Assembly: GCF_006716815.1 (NCBI RefSeq)
Contig: NZ_VFPS01000004.1
Coordinates: forward strand, 124,001 to 188,000
Source: Microbacterium lacticum
GTDB lineage: Bacteria; Actinomycetota; Actinomycetes; Actinomycetales; Microbacteriaceae
DNA: 64,000 nucleotides
Direction of reading: 5' to 3'
Every line of letters starts with the position of its first letter. The first letter of the stretch is position 1. Positions 43,239-52,565 of this stretch are shown here, one piece after another. Position numbers and translations under genes: made by a program. The notes below the pieces were generated by a model. It did no database searches and had not been told where the DNA came from. It was given only the letters and a program-made list of their open reading frames with translations.

Positions 43239-44609
43239 GTGGAAACCGCTGCCCTCATCGTCGTGCTGGTGATCGTGCTGGCGCTCTTCTTCGACTTCAC
43301 CAACGGCTTCCACGACACGGCGAACGCCATGGCGACGCCGATCGCGACCGGTGCGCTCAAGCCCAAGGTCGCCGTCATGCTCGCCGCGAGTCTCAACCTC
43401 GTCGGCGCGTTCCTGTCGACGGAGGTCTCCAAGACCATCTCGCACGGGATCATCCGCGAAGACCAGATCACACCGATCGACTTCCTCCCGATCATCTTCG
43501 CCGGGCTCATCGGTGCGATCGTCTGGAACATGCTCACCTGGCTGCTGGGCCTTCCCTCCAGCTCGTCGCACGCGCTGTTCGGCGGCCTGATCGGCGCCAC
43601 GCTCGTCGGCGCGAGCGCGCAGGCGATCGATTTCGGCATGGTGCTGAGCAAGGTCGTGCTGCCCGCGCTCATCGCCCCGTTCACGGCCGGGGTGATCGCC
43701 TTCCTCGCGACCCGCCTCGCCTACGCGATCACCCGCCGCTACGACAACAAGCCCGACGGCCGCGACGGGTTCCGCTGGGGCCAGATCTTCACCTCATCCC
43801 TCGTCGCCCTCGCGCACGGCACCAACGACGCGCAGAAGACGATGGGCGTCATCACCCTCGCCCTCATCATGGTCGGCTGGCAGGATGCCTCGCACGCCGA
43901 TCCCCAGACCTGGGTGATCTTCGCGTGCGCGTTCACGATCGCGCTCGGCACGTACATGGGCGGCTGGCGCATCATCCGCACCCTCGGTAAGGGGCTCACC
44001 GACGTCAAGCCCGCGCAGGGCTTCTCGGCCGAGACCTCCACGGCCGCCACGATCCTCGCCTCGAGCGCGCTCGGCTTCGCCCTCTCGACGACGCAGGTCG
44101 CCTCGGGCTCGGTGATCGGCTCGGGTCTCGGCCGCCGCGGATCGACGGTGCGCTGGGGGACGGTCGGGCGCATCGCGGTCGGCTGGGTGCTGACCCTGCC
44201 CGCCTCCGCCGCGGTCGGCGCGTTGGCGGCGCTCCTCGTCGTATGGTTCGGCCCGTGGGGCATCCTCATCGACGCCGTGCTCGCGGTCATCGTCATCGTG
44301 GGCCTCTTCCTGCGCTCGCGCCGCGACCAGGTCGACGCCGGCAACGCGATGAGCGAAGTCGCCGACTCGGGCCACGCGGTCAAGGTGCCGCGCAAGGCCC
44401 CGCCAACCCGCCGCCAGCGCGCGATCGCGCGCGAGGAGGCGCGGCTGAAGGCCGAGGCCGAGGCCCGCGCGAAGGCGGAGCGTAAGCAGCAGAAGGCCCG
44501 CGAGAAGCAGCAGGCCAAGGCGGATGCCCGCCGGGTCGCCGACGATCGGCGCGGGGCGGAACGCAGTGGCTCCGAACATGGCAGCGAGGGGAAGGGATCG
44601 CAGCGATGA
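43239..44609 (+). CDS. pit: PiT-family inorganic phosphate transporter
   Basis: The 456-residue membrane protein has the duplicated PiT signature: FDFTNGFHDTANAMAT near the N-terminus and ALAHGTNDAQKTMGV near residue 190. There are about ten membrane helices, and the cytoplasmic tail is long, charged and Lys/Ala/Glu-rich (about 375-456), likely coiled. It moves metal-phosphate with protons. The GTG start has GAAAG upstream. It is coupled to a small membrane protein gene by ATGA overlap, and a PHO-box-like repeat precedes it. Confidence 0.92.
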   Translation: METAALIVVLVIVLALFFDFTNGFHDTANAMATPIATGALKPKVAVMLAASLNLVGAFLSTEVSKTISHGIIREDQITPIDFLPIIFAGLIGAIVWNMLTWLLGLPSSSSHALFGGLIGATLVGASAQAIDFGMVLSKVVLPALIAPFTAGVIAFLATRLAYAITRRYDNKPDGRDGFRWGQIFTSSLVALAHGTNDAQKTMGVITLALIMVGWQDASHADPQTWVIFACAFTIALGTYMGGWRIIRTLGKGLTDVKPAQGFSAETSTAATILASSALGFALSTTQVASGSVIGSGLGRRGSTVRWGTVGRIAVGWVLTLPASAAVGALAALLVVWFGPWGILIDAVLAVIVIVGLFLRSRRDQVDAGNAMSEVADSGHAVKVPRKAPPTRRQRAIAREEARLKAEAEARAKAERKQQKAREKQQAKADARRVADDRRGAERSGSEHGSEGKGSQR

Positions 44610-44938
44610 GCATCGAGGTCGACTGGTTCGCATTCGTGCAGGTGTTCGTCGCCGCCCTGATCGGCGCGCTCCTGGTGGTCGGCTTCTACGCGATGGGCCT
44701 GCGGCTGCTCGTGCGCGCGGGCCGGGCGCCGGTCGTCGCGCCGGCGGAGTTCACCGACGCGATCACCGTGATCAGCGAGAAGGATGCGCGCCGCGCGGCG
44801 AAGGCGGCGGCCAAGGCCGCCGAGAAGAGCCCGCTCACCGACGCGCAGAAGCAGGCGGCGCTGGTGGGCGCGTACGCGTCGTTCACGATGTGCGCGCTCG
44901 CGGTGCTGGCGGGCCTCGCGCTCATCGTCGTCAAGTGA
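44606..44938 (+). CDS. Small membrane protein coupled to the PiT transporter
   Basis: The 110-residue product has two hydrophobic helices (about 9-32 and 88-108) around a Lys/Ala-rich cytoplasmic loop (KDARRAAKAAAKAAEKS). The start overlaps the pit stop. No family is recognised. The coupling suggests an accessory role in phosphate uptake, by context only. Confidence 0.7.
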   Translation: MSIEVDWFAFVQVFVAALIGALLVVGFYAMGLRLLVRAGRAPVVAPAEFTDAITVISEKDARRAAKAAAKAAEKSPLTDAQKQAALVGAYASFTMCALAVLAGLALIVVK

Positions 44939-44955
44939 GTGTCGCGGTGTCGGCC

Positions 44956-44961
44956 TAGGCT
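44956..44961 (+). promoter_or_regulatory. -10 box TAGGCT of the metallophosphoesterase, leaderless geometry
   Basis: TAGGCT, GAGGCC, ATG at 44968. No SD. Confidence 0.6.
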
Positions 44962-44967
44962 GAGGCC

Positions 44968-45876
44968 ATGGTCTCGGCGCACCCGCAGTTCGGTCAGCAT
45001 CCGCCGGCGCGGCGCGTGATCGTCCACCTCAGCGATACGCACCTGCTCGCCGGCAATCGGCCCCTCGGAGGCCGCTACGACACCGCCGCGAACCTCACCG
45101 CCACCCTCGCGGCGGTCGAGCGCACCGGCGTCCGCCCCGATGCGATCGTCTTCACCGGAGACCTCACCGACCTCGGCGAGCCCGAGGCCTACGCGGCCCT
45201 GCGCGCCGAGGTCGAGCCGTTCGCCGCCCGCCTCGGGGCACCGCTCGTGTGGGTGGCCGGAAACCACGACGAGCGGCCCGCGCTGCGCGCCGCACTCCTG
45301 GGCGCCGCGCCCACCGAGGAGCCGGTGACGGGGGTGTGGGACCTCGACGGCCTGCGTTTGATCGCGCTCGACTCGACGGTGCCCGGGTGGCACCACGGCG
45401 ACCTCGACCCGGGCCAGCTCGAGTGGCTCCGCGGCGTGCTCGCCGAACCCGCCCCGCTCGGCACGATCCTGGCCCTCCACCACCCGCCGCTGCCGAGCCA
45501 CATCCCGTTCTTCGACATCCTCGAGCTCCGCCATCAGGACGCGCTCGCCGGCGTCATCGCGGGCACCGACGTGCGCGCGATCCTCGCCGGGCACCTGCAC
45601 TACTCGACGTCGGGCACGTTCGCGGGGGTGCCGGTGAGCGTGGCATCCGCCACCTGCTACACGATGAACCTGCAGCGCCCGCCCGCAGAGGTCAACGGCA
45701 TGGATGCCGGGCAGTCGTTCCATCTCGTGCACGTCTACGACGACACGATCACCCACGCCGTCGTGCCGGTCGGCGAGGCCGAGACGGCCGAGTTCTTCTC
45801 CGCGGAATGGCTCGAGCGGATGGCGGCGCTCAGCCCCGACGAGCGCCTGGAGGCCTTTTCGCGCAAACCCGCTTGA
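44968..45876 (+). CDS. Calcineurin-like metallophosphoesterase (CpdA type)
   Basis: The 302-residue enzyme has the five dimetal motifs in order: HLSDTHL, FTGDLTD, GNHDE, LHHPP and AGHLHY. Class III cyclic-nucleotide phosphodiesterases (CpdA) have this set. The true substrate may be cAMP or another phosphodiester. The stop codon (TGA 45874-45876) lies inside the operator of the following merR gene. It is downstream of the PiT operon but has its own leaderless promoter. Confidence 0.87.
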   Translation: MVSAHPQFGQHPPARRVIVHLSDTHLLAGNRPLGGRYDTAANLTATLAAVERTGVRPDAIVFTGDLTDLGEPEAYAALRAEVEPFAARLGAPLVWVAGNHDERPALRAALLGAAPTEEPVTGVWDLDGLRLIALDSTVPGWHHGDLDPGQLEWLRGVLAEPAPLGTILALHHPPLPSHIPFFDILELRHQDALAGVIAGTDVRAILAGHLHYSTSGTFAGVPVSVASATCYTMNLQRPPAEVNGMDAGQSFHLVHVYDDTITHAVVPVGEAETAEFFSAEWLERMAALSPDERLEAFSRKPA

Positions 45877-45903
45877 CTTCGAGCGCGCTCGAAGTTCTAC
45901 CGT
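45873..45903 (+). promoter_or_regulatory. MerR-type promoter and operator
   Basis: A -35 TTGACT (45873-45878) and -10 TACCGT (45898-45903) are separated by 19 bases. The perfect 20-base palindrome ACTTCGAGCGCGCTCGAAGT (45876-45895) spans the spacer. An over-long spacer filled by a palindrome is the hallmark of MerR-activated promoters. Six bases then lead to the merR ATG, so the transcript is predicted to be leaderless. Confidence 0.88.
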
Positions 45904-45909
45904 GAAGGC

Positions 45910-46283
45910 ATGACCCTCCTCCACGAAGGACTCCCGATCGCCGAGGCGTCGGCCGCGACGGGAGTCTCGGCGCACACGCTGCGGTACTACGAGCGTGCGG
46001 GCCTCATGCTGACGCCGGTCGATCGGGCATCCTCGTCGCACCGTCGGTACTCCGACGCCGACATCGCCTGGGTGCGGTTCCTCACCCGCCTGCGCTGGAC
46101 CGGGATGCCGATCGCGGACATGCGCCGCCACACCGACATCGTCCGCGCGGGCGATGCGACCATCGCGGAGCGCCGCGAGCTGCTCGTGCGGCACCGTGCC
46201 GCGGTGCGCACGCAGCTGGAGGAGATCACGGCGAGTCTCGCCGCCATCGACCACAAGATCGACATCTACGACAGGGAGATCTC

Positions 46284-46287
<4 letters not shown>
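45910..46287 (+). CDS. MerR-family transcriptional regulator
   Basis: The 125-residue protein has the MerR winged helix (ASAATGVSAHTLRYYERAGLM) and the DIAWVRFLTRLRWTGMPI linker, ending in a dimerisation helix with no Cys-rich metal site. It should sense a small molecule or stress and activate its own promoter. The 3' end overlaps the aldo/keto reductase start (ATGA), so it controls that gene. Confidence 0.92.
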
Positions 46288-47276
<989 letters not shown>

Positions 47277-47290
47277 CGCGCCGGCCGCAG

Positions 47291-47347
47291 GGCCACTGAG
47301 GCGCCGCGGGGCCACGGAGGCGCCGCGGGGCCACGGAGGCGCGCGGC
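47291..47347. repeat. 19-bp tandem repeat, three units
   Basis: Units with GGCCACGGAGGCGCCGCGG start at 47291, 47310 and 47329, right after the aldo/keto reductase stop. The period matches the repeats at 17651 and 33735 although the sequence differs. Confidence 0.75.
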
Positions 47348-47389
47348 CGCCGAACGCCTCCGCCGCGGCGGAGCGTCCCCGCATCACGT

Positions 47390-47433
47390 TGTACACGACG
47401 TACAGCGAGGTGCGGGGTCGGCGGGGTTAGGCT
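47390..47433 (+). promoter_or_regulatory. aspA promoter with upstream TGTAC...GTACA palindrome
   Basis: A -10 TAGGCT (47428-47433) would start transcription about 37 bases before aspA. TGTACACGACGTACA (47390-47404) is a palindrome with a five-base centre just upstream of the -35 position, suggesting an activator site. No regulator is adjacent. Confidence 0.4.
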
Positions 47434-47476
47434 CGGGGGGACCCATCCGAGGCGACGACCCACAAGGACAGCACTC

Positions 47477-48934
47477 ATGGCACAGGACGCAGCGACGCGC
47501 ACCGAGACCGACTCCCTGGGATCCATGGAGATTCCCGCCGATGCCTACTGGGGCATCCACACCGCCCGCGCTCTGGAGAACTTCCCCATCTCCATGCGCC
47601 CGATCTCGGTCTACCGTGATCTCGTCAAGGCGCTCGCGATGGTCAAGCAGGCCTCCGCCCGCGCGAACCGGCAGATCGGCGTGCTCGACCCGGCCCTCGC
47701 CGACCTCATCGACCGGGCCGCGCAACGGGTGATCGACGGCGAGTTCCACGATCAGTTCGTCGTCGGCGTCGTGCAGGGCGGCGCCGGCACGTCGACCAAC
47801 ATGAACGCCAACGAGGTCATCACCAACATCGCTCTCGAGATGGCGGGCCGGCAGAAGGGCGACTACGCCTTCCTCTCGCCGATCGACCACACGAACCGCT
47901 CGCAGTCGACCAACGACGTCTACCCGACGGCGGTGAAGATCGGCCTGAGCCTCGACCTCGTCACGCTCCTCGAAGAGCTCGACCTGCTGAAGCAGTCGTT
48001 CATGGGCAAGGCCGTCGAGTTCCACGACATCCTCAAGATCGGTCGCACGCAGCTGCAGGACGCCGTGCCGATGACCCTCGGGCAGGAGTTCCACGGCTTC
48101 GCCACGACGCTCGGCTACGACCACCAGCGTCTCACCGAGAACGCGAACCTCATGTTCGAGATCAACATGGGCGCCACCGCGATCGGCACGGGCATCACGA
48201 CCCACCCGGGCTACGCCCCCGCGGTGCTCGCGCACCTGCGCGAGATCACCGGCCTCGACCTCGTCACCGCCGACGACCTCGTCGAGGCGACGAGCGACAC
48301 CGGGTCGTTCATGTCGTTCTCGTCGACCCTCAAGCGCAACGCGATGAAGCTGTCGAAGATCTGCAACGACCTGCGGCTGCTCTCCTCGGGACCGCAGGCC
48401 GGGCTCGGCGAGATCAACCTGCCCGCGCAGCAGGCGGGGTCGTCCATCATGCCCGGCAAGGTCAACCCGGTGATCCCCGAGGTCGTGAACCAGGTCGCCT
48501 TCTCGGTCGCCGGCGCCGACCTCACCGTGACGATGGCCTCCGAGGCCGGGCAGCTGCAGTTGAACGCCTTCGAGCCGATCATCGCGCACTCGATCTTCCA
48601 GTCGATCACCTGGATGCGCCGGGCGATGCGCACCCTCCGCGTGCACTGCGTCGACGGCATCACCGCCAATCGCGACCGCCTGGGGGCGATGGTCGGCTCG
48701 TCGGTCGGCGTCGTGACGGCGCTCACCCCCTTCATCGGCTACGCGGCATCCGCCGCCCTCGCCAAGACCGCGCTGCTGACCCACCGCAACGTCGGCGACC
48801 TCGTCGTCGAGGCGGGGCTCATGACCCGCGAAGAGGTGGACAAGCAGCTCTCGCCGGCGCGGCTGTCGGGGTTGGAGGCGATCACGCAGGCAATCCCGGT
48901 GATCCAGACGGCCGAGAACCTCGTCGAGAGCTGA
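47477..48934 (+). CDS. aspA: Aspartate ammonia-lyase
   Basis: This enzyme reversibly splits aspartate to fumarate and ammonia. The 485-residue protein has the superfamily motif GSSIMPGKVNPV and SQSTNDVYPTA. RTQLQDAVPMTLGQEF and THPGYAPAV favour aspartase over fumarase. AAGGACAG precedes the ATG. In a strain with PflB and a dicarboxylate carrier it could feed fumarate to anaerobic respiration, but this is inference. Confidence 0.93.
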   Translation: MAQDAATRTETDSLGSMEIPADAYWGIHTARALENFPISMRPISVYRDLVKALAMVKQASARANRQIGVLDPALADLIDRAAQRVIDGEFHDQFVVGVVQGGAGTSTNMNANEVITNIALEMAGRQKGDYAFLSPIDHTNRSQSTNDVYPTAVKIGLSLDLVTLLEELDLLKQSFMGKAVEFHDILKIGRTQLQDAVPMTLGQEFHGFATTLGYDHQRLTENANLMFEINMGATAIGTGITTHPGYAPAVLAHLREITGLDLVTADDLVEATSDTGSFMSFSSTLKRNAMKLSKICNDLRLLSSGPQAGLGEINLPAQQAGSSIMPGKVNPVIPEVVNQVAFSVAGADLTVTMASEAGQLQLNAFEPIIAHSIFQSITWMRRAMRTLRVHCVDGITANRDRLGAMVGSSVGVVTALTPFIGYAASAALAKTALLTHRNVGDLVVEAGLMTREEVDKQLSPARLSGLEAITQAIPVIQTAENLVES

Positions 48935-49023
48935 CGGCGCGGGCGCTGGCACGGGCGGCGACGGACCGATAGCGTCGGAGGGCCGGGACACCGGCGCGAT
49001 TTTCCGCAACCCAGGAGGCCGAC

Positions 49024-49545
49024 ATGACCGACCCCAACACCCCCGACGCCACGCCGCCCGCGAACCAGGGCGGCGCGCAGCCGACCCCGCCCGCGCAGCC
49101 GGCACAGCCCGCATACGGCGAGTACGCCCCGACGACCCAGCCGCCGGCGGCGCCCGCCTACGGTCAGAACGCGGCGCCCGCCTACAGTGCGCCCGCCTAC
49201 AACGCCGCGCCCGCGTACAACGGCGCGGCCGGTGGCGGCACGGTGCCCGGCAAGACCCTCGGCATCGTGGCGTTCATCGTCTCGTTCTTCTTCGGTCCGC
49301 TCGGTCTCATCCTCGGCATCGTCGCGCTCGTGCAGTCGAAGAAGGCCGGCCGGGGCAACGGCTTCGCGATCACCGCGATCATCATCGGCGCGATCTCGGT
49401 GGTCGTCGGTCTCATCGTCATCTTCGCGGTGATCGTGCCGTCACTGAACGCCGCGACGACCTGCCTCAACGACCCGACCGCCGTCGTGCAGGTGTGGGGC
49501 GTCGACCTCTCCTGCCAGGAGGTCCTGGAGCAGTCGAACCGCTGA
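49024..49545 (+). CDS. DUF4190 membrane protein with Pro/Ala/Tyr-rich N-terminus
   Basis: The 173 residues begin with a disordered stretch rich in Pro, Ala, Gln and Tyr (about 1-75), with repeated PAYNAAPAY-like units. Two helices of the DUF4190 domain follow (KTLGIVAFIVSFFFG, GNGFAITAIIIGAISVVVG) and a short extracytoplasmic tail with two Cys. CAGGAGG precedes the ATG, and TAGCGT at 48970 is a likely -10. Function unknown. Confidence 0.83.
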   Translation: MTDPNTPDATPPANQGGAQPTPPAQPAQPAYGEYAPTTQPPAAPAYGQNAAPAYSAPAYNAAPAYNGAAGGGTVPGKTLGIVAFIVSFFFGPLGLILGIVALVQSKKAGRGNGFAITAIIIGAISVVVGLIVIFAVIVPSLNAATTCLNDPTAVVQVWGVDLSCQEVLEQSNR

Positions 49546-49570
49546 TCCGCACGGATCCGCACGGTGACCT

Positions 49571-49614
49571 GAAGGCGCCGACATCCCCGACATCGTCGAG
49601 GGGTCGGCGCCTTC
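49571..49614. terminator. Bidirectional terminator hairpin
   Basis: GAAGGCGCCGAC (49571-49582) and GTCGGCGCCTTC (49603-49614) pair. An inner CCCC/GGGG pair extends the stem. It lies between the convergent DUF4190 and FAH-family genes. Confidence 0.75.
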
Positions 49615-49620
49615 GGCGTC

Positions 49621-50484
49621 TCAGCCGAGCACCCGGCAGTGCGTCGTGAGTTCGCCGATGCCGTCGACGCCGACCGTCACGGTGGAGCGGTCGCGGAGGA
49701 AGATCTGCGGGTCGCGCGAGTAGCCCGCGCCGCCGGGGCTGCCGGTCGAGATGAGCGTTCCCGGCAGCAGCGTCGCCGAGCGGGAGAGGCTCGCCACGAG
49801 CGCCGGGACGGAGCGGATCATCTGGCTCGTCGAGGCATCCTGCACCGTCTGCCCGTCGACGACGGCCCAGATGTGCAGGTCGCCGGGGTCGCCGATCTCG
49901 TCGGCGGTGACGACGAACGGGCCGTTCGGGGTGAACCCGTCGAACGACTTGCACCGCGACCACTGCGCCTCGGAGAACTGGATGTCCCGCGCCGTGATGT
50001 CGTTGACGACGGTGTATCCCCACACGTGCGCGAGCGCGTCGGCCGGCGCGACGTCCTTCGCGGCGCGGCCGATCACGACGCCCAGCTCGGCCTCGTAGTC
50101 GATCGACTCGCTGAGCGTGCGCGGCCAGACGGTCGTCTCCTCGTGCGCGGAGAGCGAGTTCGGCCACAGCACGAACACGGTCGGCGCCGAGTCGGCCTTG
50201 AGGCCCAGCTCGCTCGAGTGCGCGGCGTAGTTCAGGCCGATCGCGAGCACCACCGGCGGCGCGTCGACGGCCGGTCCGTAGGTCACCTGGTCGAGCGGGA
50301 TGCCGGTGACGCCCGCCGCGGCGGAGCGCACGCGCGCGAGCAGCTCGTCGCCGCCGTCGATGAGCGCCTGCAGCCGTCGCGGTGCGCCGGGGAAGAGGTC
50401 GCCGACGAGTGCGGCCGTGCCCTCCTGCACGACGGCGAGCTCGGCATCCGTCGAGCCGGGCGGGCGGATGTGGGCGAAACGCAT
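49621..50484 (-). CDS. Fumarylacetoacetate hydrolase family protein
   Basis: The 287-residue protein has an N-terminal lid domain and the FAH core: DYEAELGVVIG (metal-binding Glu pair), GYTVVNDITARD, KSFDGFTPNGPF and STGSPGGAGYSRDP. Family members cleave C-C bonds of beta-diketones or isomerise oxo-acids, and the specific substrate cannot be told. The ATG at 50484 is set by TAGCCT plus six bases. Confidence 0.9.
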   Translation of the reverse strand: MRFAHIRPPGSTDAELAVVQEGTAALVGDLFPGAPRRLQALIDGGDELLARVRSAAAGVTGIPLDQVTYGPAVDAPPVVLAIGLNYAAHSSELGLKADSAPTVFVLWPNSLSAHEETTVWPRTLSESIDYEAELGVVIGRAAKDVAPADALAHVWGYTVVNDITARDIQFSEAQWSRCKSFDGFTPNGPFVVTADEIGDPGDLHIWAVVDGQTVQDASTSQMIRSVPALVASLSRSATLLPGTLISTGSPGGAGYSRDPQIFLRDRSTVTVGVDGIGELTTHCRVLG

Positions 50485-50490
50485 GGCCCC

Positions 50491-50496
50491 AGGCTA
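50491..50496 (-). promoter_or_regulatory. -10 box TAGCCT of the FAH gene, leaderless geometry
   Basis: Minus strand: TAGCCT, GGGGCC, ATG. Confidence 0.55.
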
Positions 50497-50579
50497 GCCG
50501 CCGCGCGGGCGAGGCCGGTGGCGTCTGGCGGCCCGCGGTGGCCGCGCCTTGGGCTGAGCCGCATGGACGAACGGAGGCG

Positions 50580-51224
50580 CCGCTCGTCGGGGCGGGGTTC
50601 ACGTTCACCGAGAACATCCTCTACTTCGCGACGAGCCTCATCGAGGGCGGCCTCTCGGAGACCGCCTTCACGTTCGTCCTCCGGGGCATCCTCTCGCCCT
50701 TCGCGCACGTGATGTTCACCGCGGTCACCGGCCACGCGATCGGTCGCGCCGCGCGCGCGGGGGCGACGGTGCGCGCCGCCGCCGGGGCGGGGCTCGTGGG
50801 CATGCTCTGCGCCGCGGCGCTCCACGCGCTGTGGAACGGGTCGGCCCTGTTCGCCGACTTCTTCCACCTGTACATCACGCTGCAGGTGCCGCTGTTCATC
50901 GCGTTCGTGCTGGGGTTCATCGCGCTGCGGCGCGAGGAGGCGCGTCTCACGCGGCAGCGGCTCGGCGAGTACGCGCAGGCGGGATGGTTCACGCCCGCCG
51001 AGGTCGACCTGCTCGCGACCGGATCGGGGCGCCGTCGCGCGACCGCGTGGGCGCGCACGCTGCCGGGCGACCGTTCACGGCAGATGAAGACGTTCATCGC
51101 CGAGGCCACCTCGCTCGCCGCGGCGCGACAGCGTGCCAGCACGGGCCGAGACCCCGGCGCCGTGGCCGACGAGCGCGCCCGCCTCGGCCGCACCGTCGCC
51201 GCGCCCGCCGCGCTGTTCGCCTGA
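50580..51224 (+). pseudogene. 5'-truncated PrsW-family intramembrane protease
   Basis: From about 50586 the frame reads PLVGAGFTFTENILYF, LRGILSPFAHVMFTAVTG and LHALWNGSALFADFF, then a charged cytoplasmic tail. These are the second and third conserved motifs (the FxxEN-type and HxxxN) of PrsW-type proteases. The N-terminal half with the essential EE motif and the first helices is missing. Upstream DNA is the promoter of the FAH gene. No start codon with a ribosome site is seen. Confidence 0.7.
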
Positions 51225-51240
51225 GCCCGCCGCCGCCCCG

Positions 51241-51299
51241 GACAAGGTGCCGCCCCGGACAAGGTGCCGCCCTGGACAAGGTGCCGCCCTGGACGAAAC
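51241..51299. repeat. 17-bp tandem repeat, about 3.5 units
   Basis: GACAAGGTGCCGCCCYG units start at 51241, 51258 and 51275, with a partial unit at 51292. An inverted pair CTCAGCG/CGCTGAG follows (about 51299-51347). The element lies after the PrsW remnant and before the FKBP gene. Confidence 0.75.
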
Positions 51300-51440
51300 T
51301 CAGCGCCCGGTGCCGCGGCGATGCCTGCGTGACTCCCGAGCGCTGAGCTGGTCTGCCCCCATTGTCGCGGCGCGTTCCGAGCGTGTCAAGGATCGGCGAC
51401 ACCCGGGCATCCGCACCGCATCCGTGCTTGGATGGATGCC

Positions 51441-51809
51441 ATGACTGAAGAGCGCTCCAAGCCCGAGTTCGACGCCCCCTCCGGCCCCGCTCCCTCCGAG
51501 CTGGTCATCCGCGACATCATCGTCGGTGACGGCGCCGAGGCGAAGCCGGGCGACACCGTCACCGTGCACTACGCCGGCGTCGAGTACGACTCCGGCGAGG
51601 AGTTCGACTCGTCGTGGGGTCGTGGCGAGTCGATCCAGTTCCCGCTGCGCGGCCTCATCCAGGGCTGGCAGGACGGCATCCCCGGTATGAAGGTCGGCGG
51701 CCGTCGCGAACTGATCATCCCGCCGCAACTGGCCTACGGCCCCGCCGGTGGCCACTTCCTCGGCGGCAAGACGCTGATCTTCATCATCGATCTGCTCGCC
51801 GTCGACTGA
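51441..51809 (+). CDS. FKBP-type peptidyl-prolyl cis-trans isomerase
   Basis: The 122-residue single-domain cytosolic FKBP has GDTVTVHYAGVEYDSGEEFDSSW, FPLRGLIQGWQDGIPGMKVGGRRELIIPP and a C-terminal LIFIIDLLAV. Active-site aromatics are present. An in-frame ATG at 51432 is possible. 51441 (MTEERSKPEF) is preferred for fit with the family start, and neither has a strong SD. Confidence 0.93.
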   Translation: MTEERSKPEFDAPSGPAPSELVIRDIIVGDGAEAKPGDTVTVHYAGVEYDSGEEFDSSWGRGESIQFPLRGLIQGWQDGIPGMKVGGRRELIIPPQLAYGPAGGHFLGGKTLIFIIDLLAVD

Positions 51810-51817
51810 CCGTTCGG

Positions 51818-51880
51818 AGAATATTTACATTCGTGGGAATAGATGGTCTGCAGGTGGGCGTTGGCCCCCTGCAGCCCATC
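51818..51880 (+). promoter_or_regulatory. yceI upstream region: AT-rich segment and inverted repeat
   Basis: AGAATATTTACATTC (51818-51832) is one of the few AT-rich segments in the window and is probably part of the promoter. Downstream, GATGGTCTGCAGG (51842-51854) and CCTGCAGCCCATC (51868-51880) pair with one mismatch in the leader. Confidence 0.45.
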
Positions 51881-51903
51881 TCCCGTTCTGTGAAGGAAGA
51901 ATC

Positions 51904-52467
51904 ATGACCGACTCCACCACCACCGTCGACGTCCCCGGCTACAAGTCCGGCACCTGGGTGCTCGACCCCTCGCACAGCGAGGTCACGTTCAGCGTCCGCC
52001 ACATGATGATCTCGAAGGTGCGCGGCGAGTTCGGCCGGAAGAGCGCCACGATCACCGCTCCCGCCAACCCGCTCGAGGCGACCGTCACCGCGTCGGTCGA
52101 CGCCGCGTCGATCTCGACGAACGACGAGAACCGTGACAACCATCTGCGCTCGGCCGACTTCTTCGACGTCGAGACCTACCCGACGATCGACTTCGTCTCC
52201 ACGGGCGTCCGCTACGAGAAGGGCGACTTCCTCGTCGACGGCGACCTCACGATGCACGGCGTCACCAAGCCCGTCACCTTCACGGTGGAGTTCGGCGGCT
52301 TCGGCACGGACCCGTGGGGCAACTACAAGGCCGGCGCCACCGCCACGACCGTCATCAACCGCGAGGACTTCGGTCTGACCTGGAACGCCGCGCTCGAGAC
52401 CGGCGGTGTCCTGGTGGGCAAGGACGTGACCATCACGCTCGACCTGCAGGGTTCGCTGCAGGCCTGA
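51904..52467 (+). CDS. YceI-like polyisoprenoid-binding protein
   Basis: The 187-residue lipocalin-like beta barrel starts after a short N-terminus without a signal peptide. It has WVLDPSHSEVTFSVRHMM, RGEFGRKSATI and DLTMHGVTKPVTF, the usual family features. Cytosolic YceI members bind isoprenoid or quinone-like molecules, so a link with the MEP genes is possible but speculative. GAAGGAAG precedes the ATG. Confidence 0.9.
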   Translation: MTDSTTTVDVPGYKSGTWVLDPSHSEVTFSVRHMMISKVRGEFGRKSATITAPANPLEATVTASVDAASISTNDENRDNHLRSADFFDVETYPTIDFVSTGVRYEKGDFLVDGDLTMHGVTKPVTFTVEFGGFGTDPWGNYKAGATATTVINREDFGLTWNAALETGGVLVGKDVTITLDLQGSLQA

Positions 52468-52493
52468 TCACCGCCGGCCCCTGGGCCGGTACC

Positions 52494-52529
52494 CGGAAGC
52501 GGATGCTGCGCATGCGGCATCCGCTTCCG
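52494..52529. terminator. Bidirectional terminator hairpin after yceI
   Basis: CGGAAGCGGATGC (52494-52506) pairs with GCATCCGCTTCCG (52517-52529). It lies between the convergent yceI and MFS genes, and TTCCGTCGTCTTC follows on the plus strand. Confidence 0.75.
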
Positions 52530-52565
52530 TCGTCTTCGCGGGCCTCCGTTGCGGCCCTGCTGCGG

